DNA of 35,552 nucleotides from Gammaproteobacteria bacterium (GCA_030148485.1 JASBTJ010000047.1:1-35552); one strand, 5' to 3'; counted from the first letter of the stretch, positions 5,773 through 14,070 are shown. Program-made: numbers and translations. The notes: a model not told the origin generated them from the letters alone.

Positions 5773-6887
5773 GCGTTGTCTCCTGAAACAGGGGTTGTCT
5801 TGGTTGAGTCGGAATCGGAACCGCTGTCGACCAACAGCCGCAGTCGGCCGCGGGTATCGCCAACGGCGAGCGCGTCGCATCCAGGACGCCAGGCCAGTGT
5901 GGATACCTCGTGCGCCAGGTCTTGGCTGAACAGCAGTTGGCCGTCGGCGCTCCAGATGCAGAGCCGGCCGGCGCGATCGCCGGATGCCAGTCGTTGGCCG
6001 TCGGGCGACCAAGCCAGCACGGTCACGGTTCTTTGATGGTGGCGCAGCTGTTGACCCTTGGCGCCCTTGGCGGTTTGCGGCAGCTGCCACAGCACCACGT
6101 CCGGGCCGCCGGCGGTGGCGATCATCGGGCGCGTCGGATGCCAGGCCAGGCACACCACCTTGCCGGGGTACCCCTTCATGGTCAGCTGACTGGCCTGGGT
6201 ATGGCCCCGTGGGCCTTTGCCGGCGCCGCCCTGACGCCAGATCTGCAGGAAACCGTCCTGGGTGCCCACCGCCAGCGCCCGCCCATTGGGTTGCCAAGCG
6301 ACGGCTACGGGCGCACCGGGAAAACTCAGCAACTGCATCGGTTCGGCGTCGCCGTCCGTGGTGTGGTCGAGTCGCCACAGGTACAGGCCTTTGTTGGATG
6401 CTGTTGCCAGGCGTTGGTTGTCCGGTGCCCAGTCCATTGCCAGGATCTGCCGGCGACCGTCGTACCAGATGCCGAGCGACTCGTCGCCGCGCCACAGCGA
6501 TATCGACTTGCTGGCCGCGGCGGCGATCACCTGGCCGTTGGGCGTCCAGGTCAGTTGTTCCACCCAGCCTCCTTGGTCCGCCAACAGGCTCAGCTCGGTA
6601 CCGGCGACACTGTCCCAGAGCACGACACGGCCGTCTTCGCCAGCACTGGCGACAACGGCGTCGTTGCCCGGCTGCAGGCATACCCGGGTGACCCCGGCCT
6701 GGTGGCCGAGCCAACAGGCCAGCGTCGTGCCGTTGTGGTCCAGCCGTTGCAATTCGCCACTGGCATCGCCGACCAGCAGCGCAGTGCCGTCACCGGTCCA
6801 TGCCAGGTCGGCCACCGAGTCGGCCAGCCCCAGATCCCAGTGGGTGGTGAAGGCCGGTGGCTTGGAAACGGCGGCTAGACCAGGCAC
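5769..6887 (-). CDS. WD40-repeat protein of the cyanase operon
   Basis: 372 residues that form about seven WD-type repeats and should fold into a single beta-propeller. Repeats end in patterns such as DGRVVLWD, SKSISLWR, NKGLYLWR, DGFLQIWR, PDVVLWQ and AGRLCIWS, preceded by turn motifs like AWSPDGQRLASGDRAG. There is no signal peptide or membrane segment, so it is probably a cytoplasmic protein-binding scaffold. It starts with GTG at 6887, inside the last codons of the CobW gene (13-base overlap), and ends in an ATGA overlap with cynS. This tight packing implies a joint function with the GTPase and cyanase, possibly as an assembly or metal-delivery partner. The role is inferred from position only. 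Confidence 0.88.
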   Translation of the reverse strand: MPGLAAVSKPPAFTTHWDLGLADSVADLAWTGDGTALLVGDASGELQRLDHNGTTLACWLGHQAGVTRVCLQPGNDAVVASAGEDGRVVLWDSVAGTELSLLADQGGWVEQLTWTPNGQVIAAAASKSISLWRGDESLGIWYDGRRQILAMDWAPDNQRLATASNKGLYLWRLDHTTDGDAEPMQLLSFPGAPVAVAWQPNGRALAVGTQDGFLQIWRQGGAGKGPRGHTQASQLTMKGYPGKVVCLAWHPTRPMIATAGGPDVVLWQLPQTAKGAKGQQLRHHQRTVTVLAWSPDGQRLASGDRAGRLCIWSADGQLLFSQDLAHEVSTLAWRPGCDALAVGDTRGRLRLLVDSGSDSDSTKTTPVSGDNA

Positions 6888-8269
6888 GCTCTGAGTCCCT
6901 CGGTCAGGCCGGTACGGTCGAGGTCGCGGCCGATGAAAACCAGTTGGTTTTCGCGTGCAACGTTGCTTTCCCAGGTGCGGCCCGGTTGTCCATCGAACAA
7001 CATGTGCACGCCCTGGAAGACGAAGCGCTGGGCGTCGCCGGCCAGGCTGAGCACGCCCTTGGTGCGGAAGATATCGGTGCCGCGGCTGCGTAGCAGGTCG
7101 ATCATCCAGGATTCGAACCGGTCGGGATCCAGGTCACCCACCAGGCGCACGCCGACCGAGCCCACGGTGTCGTCATGGGTGTGGGGACTGGCGTATTCGA
7201 AGGCCTCGCTGGGCTCGATCGGCTGACCGCTCCGGGTCAGTTTCATCTCGAACTCTTCGGGCAGGTGCTGGGTGAACAGCGCATAGCGTCCCGGCTGATC
7301 GATGGTCAGCGTGGTGGTTACGCCGGCGGTCCCATCCACCGGCAGGCGGTACAGGGTTAGCGCCGGTGTCAGGCTGTGCTGGTGATCGATGACCTTGGCG
7401 TCGCTGGAATAGAGCACGATGCTTTCGCGTTTCCAGGTCGAGAAGTGCGCCGGGTCTTCCAGGCCGGGCCCGCCGAGCACCAGGTCGATGCTGGGGTCCG
7501 GCCCGGGTGCGAAGTCGAGTGCATAGGTGCCGGGCTCCAGGTCGTAGAGGCCTGCCCACTCGAACGGCAGTTCCTCTTGCAGGAACGTCGGCATCTCGGC
7601 GGCCTTGGCCGCCAGATCGAAGGCGCCGATGCCCAGCAGTTGCTCGATGGGCAGGTCGGCATGCACGGTGGGCTGAATGCGCGCCAGCTTGTTCAGGCGG
7701 CGCACCTGTTGTTCCACGGCTGTCTGTTGAACGTCGCTGATCAGGTCGGTTTTGTTCAGCAGCACCACGTCGGCAAAGGCCAGCTGGGCGTTGCACTCGT
7801 CGCTGTCCAGGTGCTGTAGCACATGCTTGGCATCCACCACGGTAATGATGGCGTCGAGGCGCAGCTTGTCCTTCATCTCGTCGTCCATGAAGAAGGTCTG
7901 CGCCACCGGGCCGGGATCGGCCATGCCGGTGGTTTCGATCAGGATGTGATCGAACTTGTGCTTGCGCTTCATCAGCCGGCCGAGGATGCGGATCAGGTCG
8001 CCGCGCACGGTGCAGCAGATGCAGCCGTTGTTCATCTCGAAGATCTCTTCGTCCGACTGCACCACCAGCTCGTGATCAATGCCGATCTCGCCGTATTCGT
8101 TCTCGATCACCGCAATGCGTTTGCCGTGTTCCTCGCTGAGGATGCGGTTCAGCAGGGTGGTCTTGCCCGCACCGAGAAAGCCGGTGAGCACGGTGACCGG
8201 GACGCGGCTATCGGTGTCTTCGGCGGGGGGGTGGGTAAGGTGGCTGGTTTCTTGAGCGCAGGCTGTCAT
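6875..8269 (-). CDS. CobW/COG0523-family GTPase, metal chaperone
   Basis: 464 residues. The N-terminal G domain has Walker A GFLGAGKTT (about residues 30-38), the metal-binding CxCC motif in NNGCICCTVRGDL, TGMADP as switch/Walker B region, and NKTD as the guanine-specificity motif. A CobW C-terminal domain follows, here long (about 200 residues) and including the segment SPHTHDDTVGSVGVRLVGDLD. COG0523 GTPases use GTP to load zinc, cobalt or other metals into client enzymes; one branch (P47K) activates cobalt nitrile hydratases. It begins 35 bases after the transporter ATPase gene and overlaps the WD40 gene. Its client here is unknown, because cyanase itself is not a metalloenzyme. Confidence 0.93.
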   Translation of the reverse strand: MTACAQETSHLTHPPAEDTDSRVPVTVLTGFLGAGKTTLLNRILSEEHGKRIAVIENEYGEIGIDHELVVQSDEEIFEMNNGCICCTVRGDLIRILGRLMKRKHKFDHILIETTGMADPGPVAQTFFMDDEMKDKLRLDAIITVVDAKHVLQHLDSDECNAQLAFADVVLLNKTDLISDVQQTAVEQQVRRLNKLARIQPTVHADLPIEQLLGIGAFDLAAKAAEMPTFLQEELPFEWAGLYDLEPGTYALDFAPGPDPSIDLVLGGPGLEDPAHFSTWKRESIVLYSSDAKVIDHQHSLTPALTLYRLPVDGTAGVTTTLTIDQPGRYALFTQHLPEEFEMKLTRSGQPIEPSEAFEYASPHTHDDTVGSVGVRLVGDLDPDRFESWMIDLLRSRGTDIFRTKGVLSLAGDAQRFVFQGVHMLFDGQPGRTWESNVARENQLVFIGRDLDRTGLTEGLRACLV

Positions 8270-8304
8270 GGCGTGGTCTCTTCGTTGGATACCGGTAGAC
8301 GGGG

Positions 8305-9207
8305 TCAGGCGGCCGAATGCTCGGCGCTTGTGTTGCCGGCGGTCGCGTCGGCTGCGGGGTTGACGATCTTCGGGTGTGCGCCGGCAGCCTGGGCATCGGT
8401 CTCGGGTGCGACGGCGCCGGACAGCTCCTTGGAGCGACGCACCAGGAAGTCCACCAGGTGGTTGCGGATCGGGTAGTAGCCCGGGTCGTGAATGATGGAG
8501 CTGCGGTCACGCGGATGATCGATATCGACCTTTACCGATTCGGCGATGCGCGCATGCGGGCCATTGGTCATCAACAGAATGCGGTCCGCCAACAGAATGG
8601 CCTCGTCCACGTCGTGGGTGATCATGAACACCGTCTGGTTGGTGGCGTCGCAGATCTTCAGCAGTTCCTCCTGAATGGTGCCGCGGGTGAGTGCGTCCAG
8701 CGCGCCGAAGGGTTCGTCGAGCAGCAGCAGTTTCGGCTCGATGGCGAAGGCCCGGGCAATGGACACCCGCTGGCGCATGCCGCCGGACAGTTGCGCCGGT
8801 TTGCGCAGCTCGGCGCCACCGCCCAGGCCGACCATGTCCAGATATTTGTAGCTGTGTTCCCTGACCTGCTCCTTGCTCCAGTTGGGCCAGCGCGCTTGCA
8901 CGCCGAAGGTGACGTTCTGCAGGGCGGTAAGCCAGGGCAGCAGGGAGTAGTTCTGAAACACCACGCCGCGATCCAGGCTGGGGCCGGATACCTCCCGGCC
9001 GTCCATGAAGACATGGCCTTCCGTCGGTGTGTCCAGTCCGGCGAGCACGTTCATGATGGTGGACTTGCCGCAGCCGGAATGGCCGATGATGCAGACGAAC
9101 TTACCCTTGTCGATGCCGAAGCTGGCGTGCTCGAAGACCGTCAACTCGCCTTGCTTGGCGGGAAAGCGTCGGGCCAGGTTGTCGATTTCCAGAAAGTGTT
9201 TGGTCAT
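8305..9207 (-). CDS. ABC transporter ATP-binding protein, nitrate/cyanate type
   Basis: 300 residues. The nucleotide-binding domain has Walker A GHSGCGKST (about residues 42-50), Q-loop at VVFQNYSLLPW, signature LSGGMRQR, Walker B LLLLDEPFGALD and the switch histidine in MITHDVDEA. The family is NrtD/SsuB/TauB-like, coupling ATP hydrolysis to import. The last 40 residues, rich in Ala and Pro (AVAPETDAQAAGAHPKIV), extend beyond the usual end and look disordered. It starts 10 bases after the permease stop and belongs to the binding protein-permease-ATPase unit upstream of cynS, hence the likely substrate is cyanate (or nitrate/nitrite). Confidence 0.93.
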   Translation of the reverse strand: MTKHFLEIDNLARRFPAKQGELTVFEHASFGIDKGKFVCIIGHSGCGKSTIMNVLAGLDTPTEGHVFMDGREVSGPSLDRGVVFQNYSLLPWLTALQNVTFGVQARWPNWSKEQVREHSYKYLDMVGLGGGAELRKPAQLSGGMRQRVSIARAFAIEPKLLLLDEPFGALDALTRGTIQEELLKICDATNQTVFMITHDVDEAILLADRILLMTNGPHARIAESVKVDIDHPRDRSSIIHDPGYYPIRNHLVDFLVRRSKELSGAVAPETDAQAAGAHPKIVNPAADATAGNTSAEHSAA

Positions 9208-9217
9208 TGTTGAAAGC

Positions 9218-10048
9218 TCATTCCTGGTACTGGACCAGGCGGGTTGCGGCGGACAGGGCCAAGTCGAGCAGCATGCCGACCAGACCGATCATGAGGATGG
9301 AGAAGATCACGCTGGTCAGGTCGAGATTGTTCCACTCGTTCCATACGTAGTAGCCGATGCCGGTACCGCCCACGAGCATCTCGGCGGCCACGATCACCAG
9401 CCAGGCGATGCCGATGGAGATCCGCATGCCGGTGAGGATGGTCGGCGCGGCAGCGGGCAGGATCACGGCGAACGCGGTTTTCAGGGCGGACAGTTCGTGG
9501 GTGCGCGCGACATTGACCCAGTCGCGGCGTACGCCGGCGACACCGAAGGCGGTATTGATCAGCATCGGCCAGATGGAACAGATGAAGATGACGAAAATGG
9601 ACGACGCCTCGGAGTCCTTGATGATGAACAGTGCGAGCGGCATCCAGGCCAAGGGCGATATTGGTCGCAGCACCTGGATGAAGGGATTCAGCGCCTTGTA
9701 CATGAGCGGCGACATGCCGATCAGAAAACCGATGGGGATGGCGATCAGTGCCGCCAACAGGTAGCCGGCCAGTACCCGGTAAACGGAATAGGCCAGCTGG
9801 ATCCCGATACCCTTGTCGTTGGGCCCGGCGTCGTAGAACGGGTTGGACAGCTCATCGACGGCCAGATCGATGACGGCCGACGGCGGCGGTACGCGTGCCT
9901 CCTGGTCGGCGCCGCCCATGAGCATTTCGTATTCGGTGAGGGGTTTGTCCGCGGCCGGGGCCTGGTTGGCCAGTTCCCAGATGCCGAGAAGTACCACCAG
10001 CATGACCAGCGAAACGAGGGTGGCGCGGACGTTCAATGACTGCAGCAT
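9218..10048 (-). CDS. ABC transporter permease, nitrate/cyanate type (NrtB-like)
   Basis: 276 residues from ATG 10048, preferred over an upstream in-frame start at 10087 because GAGGAACC lies just before it. The first hydrophobic segment is ATLVSLVMLVVLLGIWEL. A periplasmic loop of about 60 residues follows, with EYEMLMGGADQEARVPPPSAV, then the BPD_transp_1 core with five or so helices. The EAA-type loop that contacts the ATPase reads GVAGVRRDWVNVARTHELS and then AAPTILTGMRISIGIAWL. This is typical of NrtB/SsuC/TauC permeases. It lies 54 bases downstream of the binding-protein gene and 10 bases before the ATPase gene. Confidence 0.92.
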   Translation of the reverse strand: MLQSLNVRATLVSLVMLVVLLGIWELANQAPAADKPLTEYEMLMGGADQEARVPPPSAVIDLAVDELSNPFYDAGPNDKGIGIQLAYSVYRVLAGYLLAALIAIPIGFLIGMSPLMYKALNPFIQVLRPISPLAWMPLALFIIKDSEASSIFVIFICSIWPMLINTAFGVAGVRRDWVNVARTHELSALKTAFAVILPAAAPTILTGMRISIGIAWLVIVAAEMLVGGTGIGYYVWNEWNNLDLTSVIFSILMIGLVGMLLDLALSAATRLVQYQE

Positions 10049-10102
10049 TTGGGTTCCTCGATGAACGAGGTGGGCAACGCCGCCCACCTCGCATGTGGGC
10101 GA

Positions 10103-11617
10103 TCAGACGCGCTTGATCGCAAAGCTCTGGACGTAGGATTCCGCTTGATCCGGATCGAACTCCTTACCCATGATGGTGTACTTCTCATAGGTGTGATCCG
10201 GTGCCTCGTAACCCAGATCGTTCATGATCCGTGTGGCATCGGATGCCAGGTACACTTCCTCGGCGATCTTCTTGTAATCGATATCGCCGTTGATATAGCC
10301 CCAGCGTTTCATCTGCGTAAGGATCCACACCCCCATGGAATGCCAGGGGAACGGATCAAAGTCGATACGCTTCGGATCGTTCTTCACGTTGCCCAGGCCG
10401 TCCGCATACTTGCCGGTCAGTACCTGGCGGATCACCGGCTCGGGCTGGTTGAGATAATTCTTCGGCGCGATGGCCTTGGAGATCTCGGCACGGTTCTCGG
10501 CCTTCTGCGAGTAAGCCGTGGCATCCACGATGGCCTTCATCAAGGCACCGTAGGTGTTTGGCAGCTCGGTGGTGAACTTCTCCGAGCAGGCAAAGGCGCA
10601 GCAGGGGTGTCCCTCCCAGATGTCCTTGGTCAGGGTGTGCAGAAAGCCCACCTTTTCCCAGACGGCGCGCTGGTTGAACGGGTCGGGCGACAGATAACCG
10701 TCGAGGTTGCCGGCACGCAGGTTGGCGACCATCTCGGGCGGTGGCACCACGCGGATCTGGATGTCCTTGTCCGGGTCCAGGCCGTGCTCGGCGACGTAGT
10801 AGCGCAACAGGAAATTGTGCATGGAGTAGTCGAACGGCACGCCGAACTTGAACCCTTTCCACTGCTTGGGGTCACGTTTGTCCTTGTGCTTGACGTGCAG
10901 CACGATGGCCTGGCCGTTGATGTTTTCCACCAGCGGCATGCGAAAAGGCATCGCGCTGGAGCCGGCGCCCATGGACATGGCCAGCGGCATCGGCGTGAGC
11001 ATGTGCGAGGCGTCGTACTCACCGGACAGCGACTTGTCACGGGCAACCGCCCAGCAGGCGGTCTTGATCACGTCCACGTCCAGGCCGTACTTGCTGTAGA
11101 AGCCCATGGGGTGGGACATGATGATGGGCGTGGCGCAGGTGATGGGTACGAAACCGATCTTCAGCTTCGACTTCTCCGGCTTGCCCAGCGTTTCCTTGAC
11201 GGCGGCCTTGGCGGCTTCCATTGGGAACAAGGTGCTCAGCGCGGCGGCGACGGTGCCACCACCGACCAGCTTCATGAACTCGCGGCGGCTGTTGTCGTTT
11301 TGACCGAACATGGCGCGCACCACGGCGCTCTCGATCACCCGATCCATCACATCTTCGGCGGATTCGAGCGTGTTGCTGTCTTGCACCGGACCGGCGCGCG
11401 CGGGCTCGGTGGGAAGGGATGTCGCCGCGTGATGTTGTGGCGCATCCGGACCTTCGAACACGGCCTTTTCCAGCTTTGCCGTCAGCTCGGTCTCAGAACA
11501 CTCGTACTCGTTCTGAACCTGATCCCGCGCGAACACGCAGATCGGGCAGCTGCAGCTGGGGCCGTGGGTCAGGTCCGATTCCCCGTCGAACGGGTTGCCC
11601 AGACTCTTGAAGGACAT
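10103..11617 (-). CDS. NrtA/CynA-type substrate-binding protein with long N-terminal extension and internal Tat motif
   Basis: 504 residues, about 100 longer than ordinary NrtA/CmpA proteins. The start at 11617 is backed by AGGAG seven bases upstream. Residues 1-105 form an acidic extension with a cysteine cluster HGPSCSCPIC (Cys22, Cys24, Cys27). A twin-arginine signal SRREFMKLV with a hydrophobic run follows at about 110-130, and then the NMT1/NrtA-type ligand-binding domain beginning KLKIGFVPITCATPIIMS. The domain carries family motifs YSMHNFLLRYY, VVPPPEMV and WEGHPCCAF. This type binds nitrate, nitrite, bicarbonate or cyanate; with cynS in the operon, cyanate is most likely. A Tat signal this far inside is unusual; an in-frame Met at about residue 103 could give a conventional Tat precursor. 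Confidence 0.93.
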   Translation of the reverse strand: MSFKSLGNPFDGESDLTHGPSCSCPICVFARDQVQNEYECSETELTAKLEKAVFEGPDAPQHHAATSLPTEPARAGPVQDSNTLESAEDVMDRVIESAVVRAMFGQNDNSRREFMKLVGGGTVAAALSTLFPMEAAKAAVKETLGKPEKSKLKIGFVPITCATPIIMSHPMGFYSKYGLDVDVIKTACWAVARDKSLSGEYDASHMLTPMPLAMSMGAGSSAMPFRMPLVENINGQAIVLHVKHKDKRDPKQWKGFKFGVPFDYSMHNFLLRYYVAEHGLDPDKDIQIRVVPPPEMVANLRAGNLDGYLSPDPFNQRAVWEKVGFLHTLTKDIWEGHPCCAFACSEKFTTELPNTYGALMKAIVDATAYSQKAENRAEISKAIAPKNYLNQPEPVIRQVLTGKYADGLGNVKNDPKRIDFDPFPWHSMGVWILTQMKRWGYINGDIDYKKIAEEVYLASDATRIMNDLGYEAPDHTYEKYTIMGKEFDPDQAESYVQSFAIKRV

Positions 11618-11685
11618 TTGTCAGTCTCCTGTCGACCAGTTGAGATCACGACCACCGCGGTCTGCGCCACCGGCATGCCGGGTGG

Positions 11686-11701
11686 TGGCACGACTCCTGC
11701 T
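11686..11701 (+). promoter_or_regulatory. Rightward sigma-54-type promoter candidate
   Basis: TGGCACGACTCCTGCT matches TGGCACGNNNNTTGCA with exact GG-N10-GC spacing (GG 11687-11688, GC 11699-11700). It points to the PAS regulator gene, with a leader of about 300 nt. It faces the leftward promoter at 11866-11882, so the two would produce overlapping 5' leaders. Confidence 0.45.
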
Positions 11702-11865
11702 GAACTTCCTCCGCGCCGTTGCAACAACCGTGGTTATTGCCTCGGCGTGGCGCGGGTCCGGCAGGTCGTGACCGCGGGTATCGCGCGTTTTGCACCTATG
11801 CGGTGCTGCTTCAGGACGTGGCCTGGCGTACCCGACAGCGCTTCGGCTCGTCCCGAAAGAGACCG

Positions 11866-11882
11866 AGCAGGGCGCGTGCCAA
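11866..11882 (-). promoter_or_regulatory. Leftward sigma-54-type promoter for the cyanate operon
   Basis: Read on the minus strand the site is TTGGCACGCGCCCTGCT, with GG (11880-11879) and GC (11868-11867) separated by ten bases. It would start a transcript near 11855 and give a leader of about 240 nt before the binding-protein ATG at 11617. A tandem palindrome lies 85-115 bp behind it, a usual enhancer position for sigma-54 promoters. Confidence 0.65.
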
Positions 11883-11907
11883 GCTGCGGATGAAAGTTGT
11901 AATAGCT

Positions 11908-11919
11908 TGTTCCGAAACA
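11908..11919. promoter_or_regulatory. TGTTCCGAAACA palindrome behind the leftward sigma-54 promoter
   Basis: A TGTT-N4-AACA palindrome about 30 bp upstream of the -24 element of the cyanate-operon promoter. The position would suit IHF-like bending or a regulator site; no family can be named from the sequence. Confidence 0.3.
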
Positions 11920-11964
11920 GAAAAAGCAGCTGTCACCCTCTGCGCTCCGCAACCGAAACCCACT

Positions 11965-11993
11965 ACGCAAATGCGTAAGCAACGCAAATGCGT
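11965..11993. promoter_or_regulatory. Tandem ACGCAAATGCGT palindromes, candidate enhancer
   Basis: ACGCAAATGCGT occurs at 11965-11976 and again, identically, at 11982-11993, 17 bases apart. Each copy is a near-perfect inverted repeat (ACGCA-NN-TGCGT). They lie 85-115 bp upstream of the leftward sigma-54 promoter and immediately before the PAS regulator gene. They could therefore serve both activation of the cyanate operon and autoregulation. Confidence 0.55.
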
Positions 11994-12016
11994 CGTCCCG
12001 ATTACGAGATTGCGTG

Positions 12017-13963
12017 ATGCTGAACGGAAATGAATCGAAGGCAAAAACGCCCGCTTTCGGGGCAGAGACCGCGCCCCGGGAACCTGTCGGCGTGATGGAA
12101 CGGCGGGCCGGATTGTTCGAACACGCGCCGGAGCCGCAGTTGCTCATCGATCCGTACGCGGATTGCATTGAAGACGCCAACCTTGCCGCCAGGGGCTTGC
12201 TCGGCTACAGCGCGGACGCGTTGCACAACCTGGCCGTGAGTCAGTTGCTGTCGGAGGATCTGGCCGGGCTGGTGGTCTTTACCCAGGCGGTGTTGGCGCA
12301 GGGCCGGGCTTGGGCCGATGACTTGCGCTGCCGTGACGGTCGGGGGCGGATTTTTTCCGCGCATTGTCATGCTGTGCGTATCGACACCGCCAACGGCGCA
12401 CGCCTGTTGCTGTCCGTCACCGACGCGGACCAGCACGAGCGTCGTCAGGCGGCGGCAGCAGCGAACGCGTTTGTCCGCCGGGGGCTTGGTGAATGGCAGC
12501 GGGTGGAAAAGCTGTTTGAAGATTTCGAGCAGGAAAACCAGCTGATTCTGCAGGCGGCCGGTGAAGGCATCTACGGCGTCAACGCGGAGGGCGAGACCAC
12601 CTTTGTGAATCCCGCCGCCGAGAAGATTCTCGGTTACCGTGCCGATGAACTGGTGGGCACCAACATGCATCAGTTGCTGCACCATACGCATCTGGATGGC
12701 AGTCATTATCCCGCGACCGATTGTCCGATCTATGCGGCCTTCAAGGATGGCGCCGTGCATAAGGTGGACGACGATGTGTTCTGGCGCAAGGACGGCACGC
12801 CCTGCCCGGTGGCCTACACCAGCACGCCGATTCGTGAACATGGGCAGCTGGTTGGGGCGGTGGTGGTATTCAGCGATATCAGCGAACGCAAGGAAGCGGA
12901 AGAGAAGCTGCGCCAGGCGCTGAGCGAGCTGGAGAAGCTCAAGCAGCGGTTGGAGCTTGAAAACGCCTATCTGCAGGAGGAGATCAGCGGCGAGCACAAC
13001 CACCATGAGATCGTCGGGCGCAGCAGAGCACTGGCACAGACCATTCACAAGATCGAAATGGTCGCGCCTACCGATGCCACCGTACTCATCACCGGCGAGT
13101 CGGGGACCGGCAAGGAACTGATCGCCCGTGCCATCCACCAGAGCAGCGACCGCAGCGGTCGTCCACTGATTCGGGTCAATGGTGCAGCGGTGCCCCGCGA
13201 GTTGTTCGAAAGCGAGTTCTTTGGCCACGTGAAAGGTGCGTTCACCGGGGCATTGCGTGATCGTGCCGGTCGCTTTGAGTTGGCCGATGGCGGGACGCTG
13301 TTCCTGGACGAGGTTGGCGAGATCCCTTTGGCGCTGCAGAGCAAGTTGCTGCGGGTGTTGCAGGAGGGCCAATTCGAACGTGTGGGCGGCGATCGCACCG
13401 TACAGGTCGACGTGCGGGTGATCGCGGCGACCAACCGGGATTTGAAAAAAGCGGTCGCCGAGGGCCGCTTCCGCGAGGATCTGTATTTTCGGCTCAACGT
13501 GTTCCCCATCGTCTCGGTATCCCTGCGGGACCGGCCCGAGGACATTCCCCTGTTGGCCAGTCATTTTCTGTCCAACGCGGGCAGACGTTTCAGCCGCGAC
13601 GACCTGCGCCTGTCGCAGGCTGACGTGCAGCGGCTGCTTGCCTATAGCTGGCCGGGCAATGTGCGCGAACTGCAGAACGTGCTGGAACGGGCAGTGATCA
13701 TTTCACCCCGAGGGCAGCTGCGATTGGAATTGCCGGTGGCCGATCCGGTGCACTCGCACGGGATGCACGCGGAAGGCGCGGTGGAGGATGGGCTGATGAC
13801 CGAAGTGCAGCGCCGCGCCCGGGACCGGCAGACGATTGTGCAGGCCTTGCAGCAGACCGACGGCAAGGTGTTTGGCCCCGGCGGCGCGGCGGAACTGCTC
13901 GGGGTGAAGCCGACGACCCTGGCATCACGTATCAAGCGCTGGGGCATCGCCCGGCCCTCGTAA
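12017..13963 (+). CDS. PAS-PAS sigma-54-dependent transcriptional activator
   Basis: 648 residues from ATG 12017 (a GTG at 12014 is in frame). Two sensory PAS-type domains lie at about residues 28-135 and 175-295, the second with EGIYGVNAEGETTFVNPAAEKILGY cores and ending in ISERKEAEEKL. A coiled-coil linker and then the AAA+ domain follow (about 330-560), with Walker A GESGTGKE, the sigma-54-contacting GAFTGA loop and Walker [16 protein letters not shown]-type helix-turn-helix is at the C-terminus (GGAAELLGVKPTTLASRIKRWG). There is no receiver domain, so the signal is probably sensed directly by PAS. It is transcribed divergently from the cyanate operon, whose promoter is sigma-54-type. The ligand is unknown. 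Confidence 0.93.
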   Translation: MLNGNESKAKTPAFGAETAPREPVGVMERRAGLFEHAPEPQLLIDPYADCIEDANLAARGLLGYSADALHNLAVSQLLSEDLAGLVVFTQAVLAQGRAWADDLRCRDGRGRIFSAHCHAVRIDTANGARLLLSVTDADQHERRQAAAAANAFVRRGLGEWQRVEKLFEDFEQENQLILQAAGEGIYGVNAEGETTFVNPAAEKILGYRADELVGTNMHQLLHHTHLDGSHYPATDCPIYAAFKDGAVHKVDDDVFWRKDGTPCPVAYTSTPIREHGQLVGAVVVFSDISERKEAEEKLRQALSELEKLKQRLELENAYLQEEISGEHNHHEIVGRSRALAQTIHKIEMVAPTDATVLITGESGTGKELIARAIHQSSDRSGRPLIRVNGAAVPRELFESEFFGHVKGAFTGALRDRAGRFELADGGTLFLDEVGEIPLALQSKLLRVLQEGQFERVGGDRTVQVDVRVIAATNRDLKKAVAEGRFREDLYFRLNVFPIVSVSLRDRPEDIPLLASHFLSNAGRRFSRDDLRLSQADVQRLLAYSWPGNVRELQNVLERAVIISPRGQLRLELPVADPVHSHGMHAEGAVEDGLMTEVQRRARDRQTIVQALQQTDGKVFGPGGAAELLGVKPTTLASRIKRWGIARPS

Positions 13964-13964
13964 T

Positions 13965-13984
13965 GCCGGTTTGCCCGGCTTTGT
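13965..13984 (+). terminator. Weak hairpin after the PAS regulator gene
   Basis: GCCGG and CCGGC pair around TTTGC and are followed by TTTGT, starting two bases after the stop codon. The stem is short, so termination may be partial, allowing some read-through into the transporter genes. Confidence 0.35.
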
Positions 13985-14010
13985 CGGACAACGTCGACAT
14001 TCCGGACAAT
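13981..14010. promoter_or_regulatory. TTGTCGGACAA and CGACATTCCGGACAAT, candidate enhancer sites
   Basis: TTGTCGGACAA (13981-13991) is a palindrome about one base. CGACA-N4-GGACAAT (13995-14010) repeats its half-sites. Both lie 60-90 bp upstream of the -24 element at 14072. The same patterns recur upstream of the OsmC operon (18994-19009 and 19031-19040), which supports a shared activator site. Confidence 0.6.
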
Positions 14011-14070
14011 TCCCCCGTGGGGTCGTCCCGAGGACCCTGGCGATACGGTGTTTTTCGGGGCCGGCGGATA

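Noticed and set aside
5332..6714. A 460-residue frame ending in cyanase, suggesting a fusion
   Set aside because: The upstream part is out of frame relative to the WD40 gene and low in sense content; cyanase starts at 5772 in an ATGA overlap with the WD40 stop.
10049..11893. A 614-residue plus-strand frame
   Set aside because: It is the antisense shadow of the NrtA-type gene, a GC-rich codon-position effect; the minus-strand protein has family motifs and a ribosome site.
12002..13564. A 520-residue minus-strand frame
   Set aside because: It is the antisense shadow of the PAS-type sigma-54 activator.
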